Assembly (NCBI RefSeq): GCF_001482305.1
Contig: NZ_LOHP01000060.1
Span: forward strand, 124,001 to 188,000
Direction of reading: 5' to 3'
Origin: Leucobacter sp. G161
GTDB taxonomy: Bacteria > Actinomycetota > Actinomycetes > Actinomycetales > Microbacteriaceae
DNA: 64,000 nucleotides
Shown: positions 1 to 9,428 of the stretch, piece by piece
Numbering within the stretch: position 1 is the stretch's first letter
Layout of the letters: the number at the start of each line of letters is the position of its first letter
Notes under the pieces: generated by a model
The model's database searches: none
What the model was told of the DNA's origin: nothing
The model's input: only the letters and a program-made list of their open reading frames with translations
Program-made: the position numbers and the translations under genes

Positions 1-551
1 AGCCGGGCGGCCGCCTCAACTACCGCGGGATGCTCCGCGCCCAACGCCTGGATACCGACGAGCTCGAGCCCGGCCGGCGGCTGGCCACCGTGCGACCAGA
101 GCAGTGCCGAGGTTTCAGACGGCATCTGCGACGACCACCAGCTGAGCCCGCCTCGCACGTCGCCGTCAGCTTCAAAGAGGCGCCTTGCGATGCCCTGTGT
201 CACCCCAAGGTCTTGCACGACGACCTCACTGGGCCGAACCCCGAGCCGCACGAGCGCAGCTGCGTCGTCGAGGTCGATGAGACCCGGCCCGGAATAGCGA
301 AACTCCGCGAGCGCCCGCGGCTCACCCGCTGGCGTGAGAAACACCTCGGGAATCCACCGTCGCTTGTTGTAAAAACTCTCGGCGATCGCGCCGACGGCAG
401 TGCGCGAAAAGTACCAGGAGTCGAAGAGATCTGAATTGTCCCACCGCCCATGAAACTGTGGCCGCGGAACGAAGGACCAGTGCCCGGGCCGCCCCGGCCG
501 CGCGCCAGCTGTTCTGGGATAGCAGCGGTACAGCCGCAACGCCTCGGGCAT
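1..551 (-). CDS. RES-domain toxin of a RES-Xre toxin-antitoxin pair (3' end off the window)
   Basis: Reading the minus strand from an ATG at 551 gives 183 codons with no stop before the left edge, so the C-terminus is missing. The protein opens with LRLYRCYP, then a WDNSDLFDSWYFSRT stretch and GAIAESF. This matches the RES fold, named for conserved Arg, Glu and Ser; here Arg9 and Glu58 fit, and Ser140 or Ser141 in GGLSWWSSQ is a Ser candidate. Characterised RES toxins (MbcT, ParT) act on NAD+ or transfer ADP-ribose; which of these this one does is not visible. The ATG lies 2 bases after the antitoxin stop, in the antitoxin-first order usual for the family. Coupled translation with the antitoxin is likely. 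Confidence 0.8.
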   Translation of the reverse strand, partial: MPEALRLYRCYPRTAGARPGRPGHWSFVPRPQFHGRWDNSDLFDSWYFSRTAVGAIAESFYNKRRWIPEVFLTPAGEPRALAEFRYSGPGLIDLDDAAALVRLGVRPSEVVVQDLGVTQGIARRLFEADGDVRGGLSWWSSQMPSETSALLWSHGGQPPAGLELVGIQALGAEHPAVVEAAAR

Positions 552-553
552 GG

Positions 554-907
554 TTACGCGTACGCGCCCTCATCCTCGGCGTCGATCGCACCAATGACCT
601 CAGCCACCCGTCCGAGCTTGATGCACTCGCGCGGCGTCGAGCCCCGCAGAAACTGGTTCGGCGAGTCGAGCCAGATCGGCACAACCTTCGTGTGCATCGT
701 GGATTCGGCTCGCGCAATAATGTACGCGAAATCCATAATGGATCGCGCCGACTCGGCGGAGGGGAGCTGCGCCCCCTGCTTCCACCGGGTGACCTGCGAG
801 GGTTTCACGCCGATGAGCTCGGCGAGGAGCGTTCCGTTCCCCGCCGCGCCAAGCAGCATGCGGAAACCGTCGGCGAAGCCGGGCTGCTGCGGGACTGAGA
901 TGCTCAT
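554..907 (-). CDS. Xre/MbcA/ParS-type antitoxin partner of the RES toxin
   Basis: The 117-residue protein has an N-terminal helix-turn-helix (AELIGVKPSQVTRWKQG, about residues 28-44). Its C-terminal module (WLDSPNQFLRGSTPRECI, then GRVAEVIGAID) has the form of the MbcA/ParS/Xre toxin-binding domain. Such antitoxins bind the RES toxin, block its active site and repress their own promoter. The start is the ATG at 907. No clear Shine-Dalgarno precedes it, but a TAGACT -10-like hexamer lies 6 bases upstream, so a leaderless transcript is possible. It follows aroB on the same strand with its own operator. The pair looks like an accessory insertion beside core genes. Confidence 0.8.
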   Translation of the reverse strand: MSISVPQQPGFADGFRMLLGAAGNGTLLAELIGVKPSQVTRWKQGAQLPSAESARSIMDFAYIIARAESTMHTKVVPIWLDSPNQFLRGSTPRECIKLGRVAEVIGAIDAEDEGAYA

Positions 908-919
908 GCACCCAGTCTA

Positions 920-941
920 CGCGCAATCCTCAAATTGCGCG
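920..941 (-). promoter_or_regulatory. Palindromic operator/promoter of the RES-Xre pair
   Basis: A perfect inverted repeat with 8-base arms CGCGCAAT and ATTGCGCG and a 6-base spacer sits 12 bases upstream of the antitoxin ATG. A TAGACT -10-like hexamer lies between the repeat and the start codon on the minus strand (914-919). This is where an autorepressing Xre antitoxin would bind. Binding is inferred; the symmetry is visible. Confidence 0.6.
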
Positions 942-945
942 ATGG

Positions 946-2028
946 TTAGCTTGCGATCTCCTGATACGCAAACTGCAGCATGGACTCGTCGACGCCCGCG
1001 AGCACGCGGGGCTTTGCCAGGTCATCGAGCACGATGAACCGCAGCATGCCAGCACGCGCCTTCTTGTCCCGCTGCATCGCAGCGAGCAGCCCCGGCCAGC
1101 GCCCCGCGGGGTATTCGAGCGGGAGCCCGAGCAGCGTCAGCACACGGCGATGCCGCGCCACGGCTTCGTCAGAGAGCGCGCCCGCCATCCGGCCGAGTTC
1201 GGCAGCGTAGACCATGCCGATGGCGATCGCGACGCCGTGGCGCCACTGGTAGCGCTCCGCGTGCTCGATCGCGTGCCCCAGCGTGTGGCCATAGTTGAGG
1301 ATCTCACGCAGGCCACCCTCCTTGAAATCCTCCGACACCACGCGAGCCTTGACCCCAATCGACAGCTCGACAACGCGCTGGAATTCTGCGGTCGTCGGGT
1401 CCGTCGCACGGTCGACATCGGCCTCGATGATGTCGAGGATCTCGGGTTCGGCAATGAAGCCGCACTTCGCAACCTCGGCGAACCCGGCGAGCACCTCGTT
1501 CTTCGGCAGGGTCTCGAGCACAGTAAGGTCGCAGATCACAGCGGCGGGTGGGTAGAAGGCGCCAACGAGGTTCTTGCCCTCCGCGGTGTTCAGGCCGGTC
1601 TTGCCGCCCACAGCCGCGTCGACCATGCCGAGCACAGTGGTCGGGATCTGCACGAGCTTCACGCCCCGCAGCCAGGTCGCAGCAACGAACCCGGCAAGGT
1701 CGGTCACTGCTCCCCCGCCGAGGCCGATGATCGCGTCGCTCCGGGTGAAATCGGCCTGACCCAGGATGCCCCAGCAGAACGCCGCAACCTCAACACGCTT
1801 CGCGGACTCGGCGTCCGGCACCTCAGCGAGCATGACCTCGCCGTAGTGTTCCTTAAGTGCGGTCCGCAGTTCGTCAGCAAGCCTCCCGACCGTCGACGTG
1901 TGCACGATGAGCACCTTCGATACGCGGGAACCCAGCGCCTCCGGAACGCGGTCGAAGAGGTCCCGGCCCACCGTAATCATATAGTTGGTTTCCCCGGTGA
2001 CGGTGATCTCGCTGATGTTCGCAGGCAT
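946..2028 (-). CDS. aroB: 3-dehydroquinate synthase
   Basis: This cytoplasmic NAD+- and metal-dependent enzyme converts DAHP to 3-dehydroquinate, the second step of the shikimate pathway. The 360-residue protein has the nucleotide-binding GLGGGAVTDLAGF, the substrate loop PTTVLGMVDAAVGGKTGLN, and metal-ligand regions EVAKCGFI and LNYGHTLGHAIE. Its length is typical of AroB. The ATG at 2028 is chosen because AGGAG precedes it with a normal spacer; the frame stays open upstream only by overlapping aroK. It starts 2 bases after the aroK stop and is the last gene of the alaS-ruvX-mltG-aroECKB run on this strand. Confidence 0.95.
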   Translation of the reverse strand: MPANISEITVTGETNYMITVGRDLFDRVPEALGSRVSKVLIVHTSTVGRLADELRTALKEHYGEVMLAEVPDAESAKRVEVAAFCWGILGQADFTRSDAIIGLGGGAVTDLAGFVAATWLRGVKLVQIPTTVLGMVDAAVGGKTGLNTAEGKNLVGAFYPPAAVICDLTVLETLPKNEVLAGFAEVAKCGFIAEPEILDIIEADVDRATDPTTAEFQRVVELSIGVKARVVSEDFKEGGLREILNYGHTLGHAIEHAERYQWRHGVAIAIGMVYAAELGRMAGALSDEAVARHRRVLTLLGLPLEYPAGRWPGLLAAMQRDKKARAGMLRFIVLDDLAKPRVLAGVDESMLQFAYQEIAS

Positions 2029-2030
2029 GC

Positions 2031-2939
2031 TCACTCCTGGTCCTCTCGTTCGGTGTACTGTTCCGCGCTGTGATCCGCGTCTTGGGTGGCAGGAGCATCG
2101 TCCTGCAGAGCGCTCCGCGCCGTCGCCTGGGCGGCTGCTCGCTCGCGGCGCGCATACGCGCGTGCCCACTCCACAACGCGGCGGGTGAGTTGTTCCTTCC
2201 CGGCACGATCGGTGCGGAAGGTGACGTCGGCTACCTCAAGGTAGAGGGGCTTACGCTCCGCGAGAATGCGTCCCCACGCTGAAGGATCGTCGCGTAGCAG
2301 CGGACGGCGTGCAATGTTCGCGGTGCGCAACACCGCTTCCTGCGTCGTCATGAGCAGGATCGTCGGGTGCTCGCGCAGCAGTGCGCGAGTCGACTCAGCG
2401 AGCACCGCGCCCCCGCCGAGGGCGAGAATGCGCGTGCCGGGCTGTGCCAACTCCGCGGCGATGATCTCCGCCTCAATCCGGCGGAACTCGGGTTCGCCGT
2501 GCGCGGCGAAGAAATCCGTAATCGCGCCGTGCTCGCGCACAAACACCACGTCGCTATCGACAAACGGGATCCCGAGCTCTTTCGCGACGCGGCGTCCGAG
2601 GCTCGTCTTCCCAGCCGCCATCGGGCCAACAAACACGATCGTGCGTTCCGGGAGGCGATTCCCGCCACCGCGACGGCGCCTGCGACGCTTCGAGGCGCGA
2701 CGCGGCTGTGACTTCGCAGGCTCACTGGGCAAGGGTCGTCGCCCGCCGCCACGGCCAGGGGCCGGGGAAGCCTCCTGCGACGGTCGGGCCGCCGTCCCGG
2801 CACGTTTCACTGCAGCTGGAGAGTCGGAGACTTCCGCGCCGGCGTCACCGACTGCACGGCGCGCCTGTGCGGGCGGCGCGGGCTTCGGTGCGCCGACCGG
2901 GGCCCCCGCTCGCCGACCGGCTCGGCGCCCGCCGCTCAC
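2031..2939 (-). CDS. aroK: Shikimate kinase with a long basic N-terminal extension
   Basis: Shikimate kinase phosphorylates shikimate with ATP. The kinase domain begins near residue 98 ([15 protein letters not shown], Walker A) and continues with FVDSD, a GEPEFRRIE shikimate-binding region and LALGGGAV. About 97 residues precede it, rich in Arg, Ala, Pro and Gly and ending in an arginine cluster ([11 protein letters not shown]). Ordinary AroK proteins are about 170-180 residues and lack this; here the total is 302. The GTG start at 2939 overlaps the aroC stop as GTGA, which supports translation of the extension, although a later start just before the kinase domain cannot be excluded. The tail after the kinase domain is also long and acidic. 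Confidence 0.9.
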   Translation of the reverse strand: MSGGRRAGRRAGAPVGAPKPAPPAQARRAVGDAGAEVSDSPAAVKRAGTAARPSQEASPAPGRGGGRRPLPSEPAKSQPRRASKRRRRRRGGGNRLPERTIVFVGPMAAGKTSLGRRVAKELGIPFVDSDVVFVREHGAITDFFAAHGEPEFRRIEAEIIAAELAQPGTRILALGGGAVLAESTRALLREHPTILLMTTQEAVLRTANIARRPLLRDDPSAWGRILAERKPLYLEVADVTFRTDRAGKEQLTRRVVEWARAYARRERAAAQATARSALQDDAPATQDADHSAEQYTEREDQE

Positions 2940-4132
2940 GACTCTCGTGCGGTCGCGAGCTGCTCGGGAATCGCTGCGAGGTAGCTGTCGAGGTTACGAC
3001 GGGTCTCAGCGAGGCTGTCCCCGCCGAACTTCTCGACGACCGCTTCAGCGAGCACGAGCGCGACCATCGCCTCAGCGACGACGCCCGCGGCAGGAACCGC
3101 GGAGACATCGGAACGCTGGTGGTGCGCCTTCGCCTCTTCCCCCGTCGCGACGTCAATCGTCGGCAGCGCGTGTGGCACGGTTGCGATCGGCTTCATCCCG
3201 GCACGCACTCGGAGCACCTGGCCGGTCGTCATGCCGCCCTCGATGCCGCCAGCGCGACCGGTGTCGCGAACGATCTCGCCGTCACGCAGGTGCAGTTCAT
3301 CGTGCGCAACCGAGCCGCGGCGGCGTGTCGTCTCGAACCCGTCTCCGACCTCGACGCCCTTGATCGCTTGGATACCCATGAGCGCACCAGCGAGGCGCGA
3401 GTCGAGTCGGCGGTCCCAGTGCACGTACGATCCCAGCCCGGGCGGCAGCCCGTAAGCGAGGACCTCGACAATGCCACCAATGGTGTCACCGGACTTCTTG
3501 GTGTCATCCACTTCAGCAACCATGCGGGCGCTCGTGTCCGCGTCAAAGCAGCGAAGCGGATCGGCATCGAGGGCCGCGACGTCTTCGGGACGCGGCAGCA
3601 TCGTGCCAGAGGGGGCCACCACATCACCGATCGACACGGTGTGGCTCACGAGCTGCACGCCGAGTTCGGCGAGGAATGACCGAGCTACCGCGCCCAGCGC
3701 GACGCGGGCTGCAGTCTCGCGGGCACTCGCACGCTCGAGCACCGGACGCGCCTCATCAAAGCCGTACTTCTGCATGCCGACAAGATCGGCGTGTCCGGGT
3801 CGCGGACGGGTGAGCGCGGCGCCGCGGCCGCGTGACTTTTCGGAGAGCTCGGTCTTTTCGGAGCTCATCACCTCTGCCCACTTCGGCCACTCGGTGTTGC
3901 CAATACGGATCGCGACCGGGCCACCAATTGTGACGCCCTGTACGACGCCGCCCGAGACGTTGAGCTCGTCCTGTTCAAACTTCATGCGGGAGCCACGGCC
4001 GTAGCCAAGCTTCCGGCGCGCGAGGTCCTCTCGGATCGCCTCGAGGGAGACTGGCACGCCCGCAGGCATGCCCTCGATGACAGCAATAAGTTCAGGGCCG
4101 TGGGATTCCCCGGCGGTAAGCCAACGAAGCAT
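2936..4132 (-). CDS. aroC: Chorismate synthase
   Basis: AroC converts EPSP to chorismate using reduced FMN, the last shikimate-pathway step. The 398-residue protein starts [12 protein letters not shown], with the signature GESHG near the N-terminus. It continues through [19 protein letters not shown] and the C-terminal [15 protein letters not shown]. Length is normal for the actinobacterial enzyme. The ATG at 4132 starts the conserved sequence; the frame is open further upstream but lacks family similarity and overlaps aroE. Its stop overlaps the aroK GTG by 4 bases, and aroE ends 5 bases upstream, so aroE-aroC-aroK-aroB is one translational unit. Confidence 0.96.
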   Translation of the reverse strand: MLRWLTAGESHGPELIAVIEGMPAGVPVSLEAIREDLARRKLGYGRGSRMKFEQDELNVSGGVVQGVTIGGPVAIRIGNTEWPKWAEVMSSEKTELSEKSRGRGAALTRPRPGHADLVGMQKYGFDEARPVLERASARETAARVALGAVARSFLAELGVQLVSHTVSIGDVVAPSGTMLPRPEDVAALDADPLRCFDADTSARMVAEVDDTKKSGDTIGGIVEVLAYGLPPGLGSYVHWDRRLDSRLAGALMGIQAIKGVEVGDGFETTRRRGSVAHDELHLRDGEIVRDTGRAGGIEGGMTTGQVLRVRAGMKPIATVPHALPTIDVATGEEAKAHHQRSDVSAVPAAGVVAEAMVALVLAEAVVEKFGGDSLAETRRNLDSYLAAIPEQLATARES

Positions 4133-4137
4133 AAGTT

Positions 4138-5010
4138 CTATCTTTCCACACTCGCGGCGCGCATGGCCGCCAGCACTGACTGTTCGTCGGCAACCGGGGT
4201 GTTCGGGTCGCCGTTCATGAAAATACGGATTTGCACGAGCGCCTGCTCGACGAGCATGTCGAGGCCCGCGTGCGCGATGCTGCCGGCCGCGGCCCATCTG
4301 AGAGCCAGCGGCGAGGGCCACGGGTCGTAGGCCACATCAAACAGCGGCACGGTAAGCAGCGACGCTGGCAGGGTAGCCGCTCCCCCTGCGGGGCCCGGGA
4401 GCGTCGAGATAACGAGTGTTGGCGCAAATGCAGGTTCGTCACCGAGCGTGAGCGCGGTGACGTTCCCTCCCATGCGGTCCGCGAGCTCCGAAGCGGCTTC
4501 CGGCCGGCGCGCGGCAACGGCGATCTGCATTGCCCCGAGCGTCCGAGCGGCAAGCACCGCGGAGACCGCGGTTGCTCCAGCACCCAGCACGACGGTGGCG
4601 GAGGCGTCGAGCCCGGCGCCTGCGAGCGCGCGGGCGAGCCCGGCAACGTCAGTGTTGAACCCAGCCCACTGCGGCGAACCGTCGGGAGCACTCGTGATTC
4701 TGAATAGCGTGTTCACCACGCCGCTCTCCGAAGCGACCGGGTCGACGACCGTCGCGAGGCGCGCCGCCTCTTCCTTCAGCGGCATCGTGAGGGAGAGGCC
4801 ACGCCAGTCCGGCCCGCACTGCGCAAGAAACGATGCAAGTTCCACGGCCTCAACCTCGTGCCTGCCGTAGTTCCAGGGCAGCCCGAGTACCTCGTAGGCA
4901 GCCGCGTGAATCGCGGGTGACTTCGAGTGCGCGATCGGCGAGCCGAGCACCGCGAGTTCAGCCCTGCCCGGCTCACGCCGCTCCGCGTCAGTCGGATGCT
5001 GTTCATTCAT
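4138..5010 (-). CDS. aroE: Shikimate dehydrogenase
   Basis: AroE reduces 3-dehydroshikimate to shikimate with NADPH. The 290-residue sequence has the substrate-binding N-terminal motif [13 protein letters not shown], the catalytic-lysine region [18 protein letters not shown], and a Rossmann loop VVLGAGATA. The C-terminus keeps the GLDMLVEQA helix. The start at 5010 is an ATG 3 bases after the mltG stop. It is followed at once by aroC, giving consecutive chorismate-pathway steps in one operon. Confidence 0.95.
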   Translation of the reverse strand: MNEQHPTDAERREPGRAELAVLGSPIAHSKSPAIHAAAYEVLGLPWNYGRHEVEAVELASFLAQCGPDWRGLSLTMPLKEEAARLATVVDPVASESGVVNTLFRITSAPDGSPQWAGFNTDVAGLARALAGAGLDASATVVLGAGATAVSAVLAARTLGAMQIAVAARRPEAASELADRMGGNVTALTLGDEPAFAPTLVISTLPGPAGGAATLPASLLTVPLFDVAYDPWPSPLALRWAAAGSIAHAGLDMLVEQALVQIRIFMNGDPNTPVADEQSVLAAMRAASVER

Positions 5011-5013
5011 GAC

Positions 5014-6159
5014 CTAGTCACAGTACTTTCCGCCCTCGGCTGCGTGCGTCGTGCACCACTCGTCGAGGCGCTGCACATTGCGTTCGTGCTCCTCGAGGGT
5101 CGCCGCGAACTCGGTCTCGCCGCTTGAGAGATCGACGGGCATGAAGTAGATCCACGGCCCATCGGCCGGGTTCGTTGCAGCCTCGATGGCGGTGTCACCC
5201 GGCAGGCCGATCGGCCCAGCCGGCAGCCCCGGGTTCGCATACGTGTTGTACGGGTTCGACTTGTCGGCGCGTTCCTCGTCGGTCGTCCACACAGTGTGCG
5301 TGTTACCGGTGCCGTACGACACAGTCGCATCCGACTGCAGCAGCATGTCAATGTCAATGCGATTCAGGAAGACTCGCGCGACCTTCGGGAAGTCTTCAAG
5401 CCGCGACCCAGCCTCGCGCTGCACCATCGCCGCGAGCGTGAGCACCTGCCACGCATCCTCATCGGCGACGCCGTGTTCAGCGAGCGCCTGCCACATGCGA
5501 TCGACCATCGTCTGAATGATCGACTCAGCCGTGGCACCGGGCTCAAAAGTATACGTCGCCGGGAACAGGAAGCCCTCGAGCGAGGGGAACTCGGCAGGTA
5601 CGCCGAATGCCTGCGGATCCGCAGCAGCGGCCTCGAACTCCTCGAACGGAATATCGACGACGCCAGCCGTGAGCTCGAGTGCGTCCATCGCGGCGGTGCC
5701 CTCGGGGATCGTCACCGTGAGCTCCATCCGGTTCGCCTCGTCGGTGAGCGCGGCAAGCGCGGCCTTCGCGCTCATCTGCTGCTTCAAGCGATAGGTTCCC
5801 ACCTGGAAACTGACTTCGCTCGGCTGCTGCAGCAGTAGCTCGTAGAACGCCTCGGACGTCTTGACAACGTCGGCCTGTTCGAGCGCCTCCGCGACGTCCG
5901 CACCGTACTGGCCGTCCGTGATGGTGAGCAACACTTCGCCGCTCCCCTCACCCTCGTAATCGTTGCTCGTCCAGCCCATCGCGAGCGAGATTCGATCGCC
6001 GTACGCATTCCAGACGAACGCTGCGCCACCGGCAAGCAGCAGCAGCATCACGATGAGTACGGACGAGATGACAATCCGTCCGCGCTTGCGCGAACGCCGA
6101 TCCTCGTCACTCAGTGCGTTCGCGGCTCTTCGCCCACGGCGTGTCTCTGTGTCACTCAC
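5014..6159 (-). CDS. mltG: Endolytic murein transglycosylase MltG (YceG-like)
   Basis: MltG is a membrane-anchored lytic transglycosylase that cuts nascent peptidoglycan strands and is thought to end glycan polymerisation. The 381-residue protein has a basic cytoplasmic head, one membrane segment at about residues 28-50 and an extracytoplasmic YceG domain with SLEGFLFPATY, LTLAAMVQREAG and FLNRIDIDMLLQSDATV. In many homologues the VQREA-like segment carries the catalytic glutamate; here it reads QRE, and I cannot say from sequence alone which residue acts. The C-terminus ends with a Cys-containing tail (EWCTTHAAEGGKYC). The GTG start at 6159 overlaps the ruvX stop as GTGA. Confidence 0.93.
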   Translation of the reverse strand: MSDTETRRGRRAANALSDEDRRSRKRGRIVISSVLIVMLLLLAGGAAFVWNAYGDRISLAMGWTSNDYEGEGSGEVLLTITDGQYGADVAEALEQADVVKTSEAFYELLLQQPSEVSFQVGTYRLKQQMSAKAALAALTDEANRMELTVTIPEGTAAMDALELTAGVVDIPFEEFEAAAADPQAFGVPAEFPSLEGFLFPATYTFEPGATAESIIQTMVDRMWQALAEHGVADEDAWQVLTLAAMVQREAGSRLEDFPKVARVFLNRIDIDMLLQSDATVSYGTGNTHTVWTTDEERADKSNPYNTYANPGLPAGPIGLPGDTAIEAATNPADGPWIYFMPVDLSSGETEFAATLEEHERNVQRLDEWCTTHAAEGGKYCD

Positions 6160-6653
6160 GTCGCGTCCTCGTTTCTCCGTTGATCGGGGGTGGGCGCCAC
6201 GACTTCACCCGGCGCCGAACCTCTGTTGCGCTCCACGTCGAGCGCGTGTTGCAGAATAACCACAGCTGCCGCCTGGTCAATGACCCCGCGGCTCTCTTTC
6301 GTTTTGCGCCCGGCCTGCCGAAGCTGGCCCTGCGCAGACACGGTAGACAGGCGCTCGTCGACCAACCGCACTTCCGCGATGCCGGCGAGGCTCGTCGCCA
6401 GCTGCTCGGCGAACCCGACTGCGTCCTCGGTCGAGAGCGTCCGCTCGCCGCGCAGGTTGAGCGGTAGCCCTACGATAACCTCAAACACCCCAAGCTCGTC
6501 AACAATTGTCGCGATGCGTGCAATGTCGGCGCCGCCCTCGGCTTCTCGCTTCACCGTTTCGACCGGCGTTGCGAGCATGCCGTGCATGTCGCTGCGGGCA
6601 ACGCCAATGCGCGCCTTGCCTACGTCGATACCGACGCGTACCCCTGTGCGCAC
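6156..6653 (-). CDS. ruvX: Putative pre-16S rRNA nuclease / Holliday-junction-resolvase-like RuvX (YqgF)
   Basis: The 165-residue protein has the RNase H-like YqgF fold: GIDVGKARIGVARSD at the N-terminus (first acidic residue), VGLPLNLRGERT in the middle, VRLVDERLSTV, and a C-terminal GVIDQAAAVVIL with the last acidic residue. In E. coli YqgF matures 16S rRNA 5' ends, and the family is also linked to Holliday junction cleavage. The start is GTG at 6653, 3 bases after the alaS stop. The gene keeps its usual place between alaS and mltG. Confidence 0.9.
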   Translation of the reverse strand: MRTGVRVGIDVGKARIGVARSDMHGMLATPVETVKREAEGGADIARIATIVDELGVFEVIVGLPLNLRGERTLSTEDAVGFAEQLATSLAGIAEVRLVDERLSTVSAQGQLRQAGRKTKESRGVIDQAAAVVILQHALDVERNRGSAPGEVVAPTPDQRRNEDAT

Positions 6654-6656
6654 GGG

Positions 6657-9341
6657 CTACGCCTCGATCGTGCGCCGCATCTCGGCAAGCGCGGCATCGA
6701 TCTGAGCTGGATCGGTGCCACCACCCTGCGCGAGATCTGGCTTGCCGCCGCCGCCGCCGCCGAGCACCTGTGCGCCCCGCTTTGCGAGGTCGCCGGCCTT
6801 GATGCCGAGTTCACGCGCGCCAGCGGTCGTCGCCGCGATGACGACTGGTTTCCCAGCTCCGTCACCGGCAACAGTTCCCGCGAGGATCACGACGCCCGGC
6901 TCAGATGCGAGCTTCTCGCGGAGCTGCACGACCAAACCGCGCACGTCGTCCGGTGAGCCGACCGTACCAAGATCCGCTGAGACCAACTGCACTGCGCCGA
7001 TGCGCTCAGCCGCTTCAAGTAGGGCAGGCACGCGCTCAGCAAGCTTTGCTGCTTCGAGGGCCGCGATCTTCTTCTCGGCGGCACGGAGCTGCGCGCTGAG
7101 ATCTTCCACGCGCGCCACCACCTCTGCGCGTGGAACGCGGAGACCACCGGCGAGCTGCTGTACGATTGCGCGCTCTGCGGCGAAGCTCTGGAAGGCCTCG
7201 AGACCCACGAGCGACTCGACGCGGCGGTTGGTTGACCCGACTGAGCTCTCAGACACGAGGTTGATCATGCCGACCTCGGCAGCGGTCGCCACGTGGGTGC
7301 CGGCGCACAGCTCGCGCGACCACTCGCCGCCGATGTCGACGACGCGCACGCGCTCGCCGTACTTCTCACCGAAGAGCGCCATCGCGCCCATCGCCTTCGC
7401 CTCGTCGAGGCCCATCTCGCGGGTGACCACACCGTAGTTTGAGCGGATCGCGAGGTTCGAGATCTCCTCAATCTCGCTCTTGGTCGCCTGGCTGAGGGCT
7501 TCCGAGTGCGTGAAGTCGAGGCGCATGTAGCCGGCCTTGTTGTAGGAGCCTGCCTGGTGCGCGTTCGGGCCGAGCACGTCGCGGAGCGCCGCGTGGACGA
7601 TGTGCGTTGCCGAGTGCGCCTGCGTGGCGCCCCTGCGGTATTCGGCGTCGACGCGGGTTTCCGCGCGCGCGTCAACACCAATGACGCCAACCGTGACCTT
7701 CACCGTGTGCACGATGAGACCGGGCACCGGCTTCTGCACGTCGAGCACCTCGGCCTCAAAGCCGTCGCCGACGATGACGCCGTTATCCGAATCCTGACCG
7801 CCCGACTCCGCGAACAGCGAGGTCTCTGCAAGCACGAGCTCGGCGATCTGCCCCTCGCGCGCCTCGGCTGCGGGAGCCCCGTCAACGACGATGCCAAGCA
7901 CGCGGCTCTCGTGGATGAGCTCGTCGTAGCCGACGAACGCTGTCTCACCGAGCCCGCGAAGCTCCTTGTAGACGGCGAGATCAGCCTGCTGGCCGCGCTT
8001 TGCCTTCGCGTCAGCCTTCGCGCGGTCGCGCTGCTCCTGCATGAGCGTCGCGAAGACCTCGCGGTCCACCGTCACGCCGGCTTCTTCGGCGATCTCGAGC
8101 GTGAGCTCGACCGGGAAGCCGTGGGTGTCGTGCAGGAGGAAGGCGGTGTCGCCGTCGACGCTCGCGGGTGCGCCCGCAGCCTTTGAGCCTGCAACAGCGC
8201 TCTCTATCGCTGTGTCGAGGATCTGGATCCCGCTCGCGAGCGTCCGCAAGAACGTCTTCTCCTCGGCGTACGCAACGCGCGAGATGAAATCGAAGCTCTC
8301 GTCGACAGCCGGGTATGCGGACTTCATCGCGTCGCGCGACACGGGGAAGAGCTCAGCAAAGGTCGGGCCTTCGACCCCGAGGAGCCGCATCGAAAGCGTC
8401 ACGCGACGCAGCAGCCGCCGGAGAATATAGCCCCGGCCCTCGTTCGACGGCGTCACGCCATCGGCGATGAGCATGAGACCACTGCGCACGTGGTCGGCGA
8501 TGACACGCAGTCGCACGTCGTCGTCGAGCTCGGCACCGTAGGTCTTGCCCGCAAGCTCTGCAGCGCGATCGAGGACCGGGCGTACCTGGTCGATCTCGTA
8601 CATGTTCTGCACGCCCTGCTTGATAAACGCAACGCGCTCGAGTCCCATACCCGTGTCGATGTTCTGCTTCGGCAGATCGCCAACGATCGTGAAATCGAGC
8701 TTCGACTTCACGTCCGCGATCTGGTACTGCATGAACACGAGGTTCCAGATCTCGACGTACCTGTCGTGATCGGTTGCCGGGCCGCCGTCGGGGCCAAAGG
8801 CGGGTCCTTGGTCGAAGAAGATCTCCGAGCATGGGCCCGCAGGTCCCGGCTGGCCAGTGGACCAGTAGTTCGTGTCCTTGCCGAGCTTCTGGATGCGCTC
8901 AAGCGGCAGCGTCGAGTACTCGAGCCAGAGGTTGAGCGCCTCTTCGTCTTCCTCGTACACCGTTACCCACAGATCCTCAGCCGCGAACCCGAGGCCACCA
9001 TCGGCCTCGCTCGTGGTGAGCAGCTCCCACGCGAACTGAATCGCGCCCTTCTTGAAGTAGTCACCGAAGGAGAAGTTGCCGCACATCTGGAAGAAGGTGC
9101 CGTGGCGCGGGGTCTTCCCGACCTCTTCGATGTCGTTCGTGCGGATGCACTTCTGCACGCTTGTGGCGCGGTCGTAGGGTGCGGGCACCAGACCCGAGAG
9201 GTACGGCACGAATGGCACCATGCCCGCCACGGTAAACATCAGGCTCGGATCGTCGCTCACGAGCGACGCTGAGGGCACAACCGTGTGGCCTCGCTGCTCA
9301 AAGAAGTTCAGCCAGCGGCGTTGAATCTCGGCGGTCTGCAT
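6657..9341 (-). CDS. alaS: Alanyl-tRNA synthetase
   Basis: AlaRS charges tRNA-Ala. The 894-residue protein has the class II catalytic core at the N-terminus (MFTVAGMVPFVPYLSG and KCIRTNDIEEVG, with TPSNEGRGYILRRLLRR further on). The central editing domain carries THSATH-like QAHSATHIVHAAL and CAGTHVATAAE zinc-site motifs, and a DHHA1-type C-terminal domain ends in a glycine-rich LGGGGGGKPDLAQGGG. Length and domain order are normal. The ATG at 9341 follows a short gap after the small membrane-protein gene. It heads the co-directional alaS-ruvX-mltG-aro group. Confidence 0.97.
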   Translation of the reverse strand: MQTAEIQRRWLNFFEQRGHTVVPSASLVSDDPSLMFTVAGMVPFVPYLSGLVPAPYDRATSVQKCIRTNDIEEVGKTPRHGTFFQMCGNFSFGDYFKKGAIQFAWELLTTSEADGGLGFAAEDLWVTVYEEDEEALNLWLEYSTLPLERIQKLGKDTNYWSTGQPGPAGPCSEIFFDQGPAFGPDGGPATDHDRYVEIWNLVFMQYQIADVKSKLDFTIVGDLPKQNIDTGMGLERVAFIKQGVQNMYEIDQVRPVLDRAAELAGKTYGAELDDDVRLRVIADHVRSGLMLIADGVTPSNEGRGYILRRLLRRVTLSMRLLGVEGPTFAELFPVSRDAMKSAYPAVDESFDFISRVAYAEEKTFLRTLASGIQILDTAIESAVAGSKAAGAPASVDGDTAFLLHDTHGFPVELTLEIAEEAGVTVDREVFATLMQEQRDRAKADAKAKRGQQADLAVYKELRGLGETAFVGYDELIHESRVLGIVVDGAPAAEAREGQIAELVLAETSLFAESGGQDSDNGVIVGDGFEAEVLDVQKPVPGLIVHTVKVTVGVIGVDARAETRVDAEYRRGATQAHSATHIVHAALRDVLGPNAHQAGSYNKAGYMRLDFTHSEALSQATKSEIEEISNLAIRSNYGVVTREMGLDEAKAMGAMALFGEKYGERVRVVDIGGEWSRELCAGTHVATAAEVGMINLVSESSVGSTNRRVESLVGLEAFQSFAAERAIVQQLAGGLRVPRAEVVARVEDLSAQLRAAEKKIAALEAAKLAERVPALLEAAERIGAVQLVSADLGTVGSPDDVRGLVVQLREKLASEPGVVILAGTVAGDGAGKPVVIAATTAGARELGIKAGDLAKRGAQVLGGGGGGKPDLAQGGGTDPAQIDAALAEMRRTIEA

Positions 9342-9428
9342 GTGCGGTGCTTCGTTCCTTCGTGGTGCGTCAGCGCAGGCGAGAAGAGGCCGTGCGCCAA
9401 AAATCGGTGGATCTCGATCGAGTCGAGG

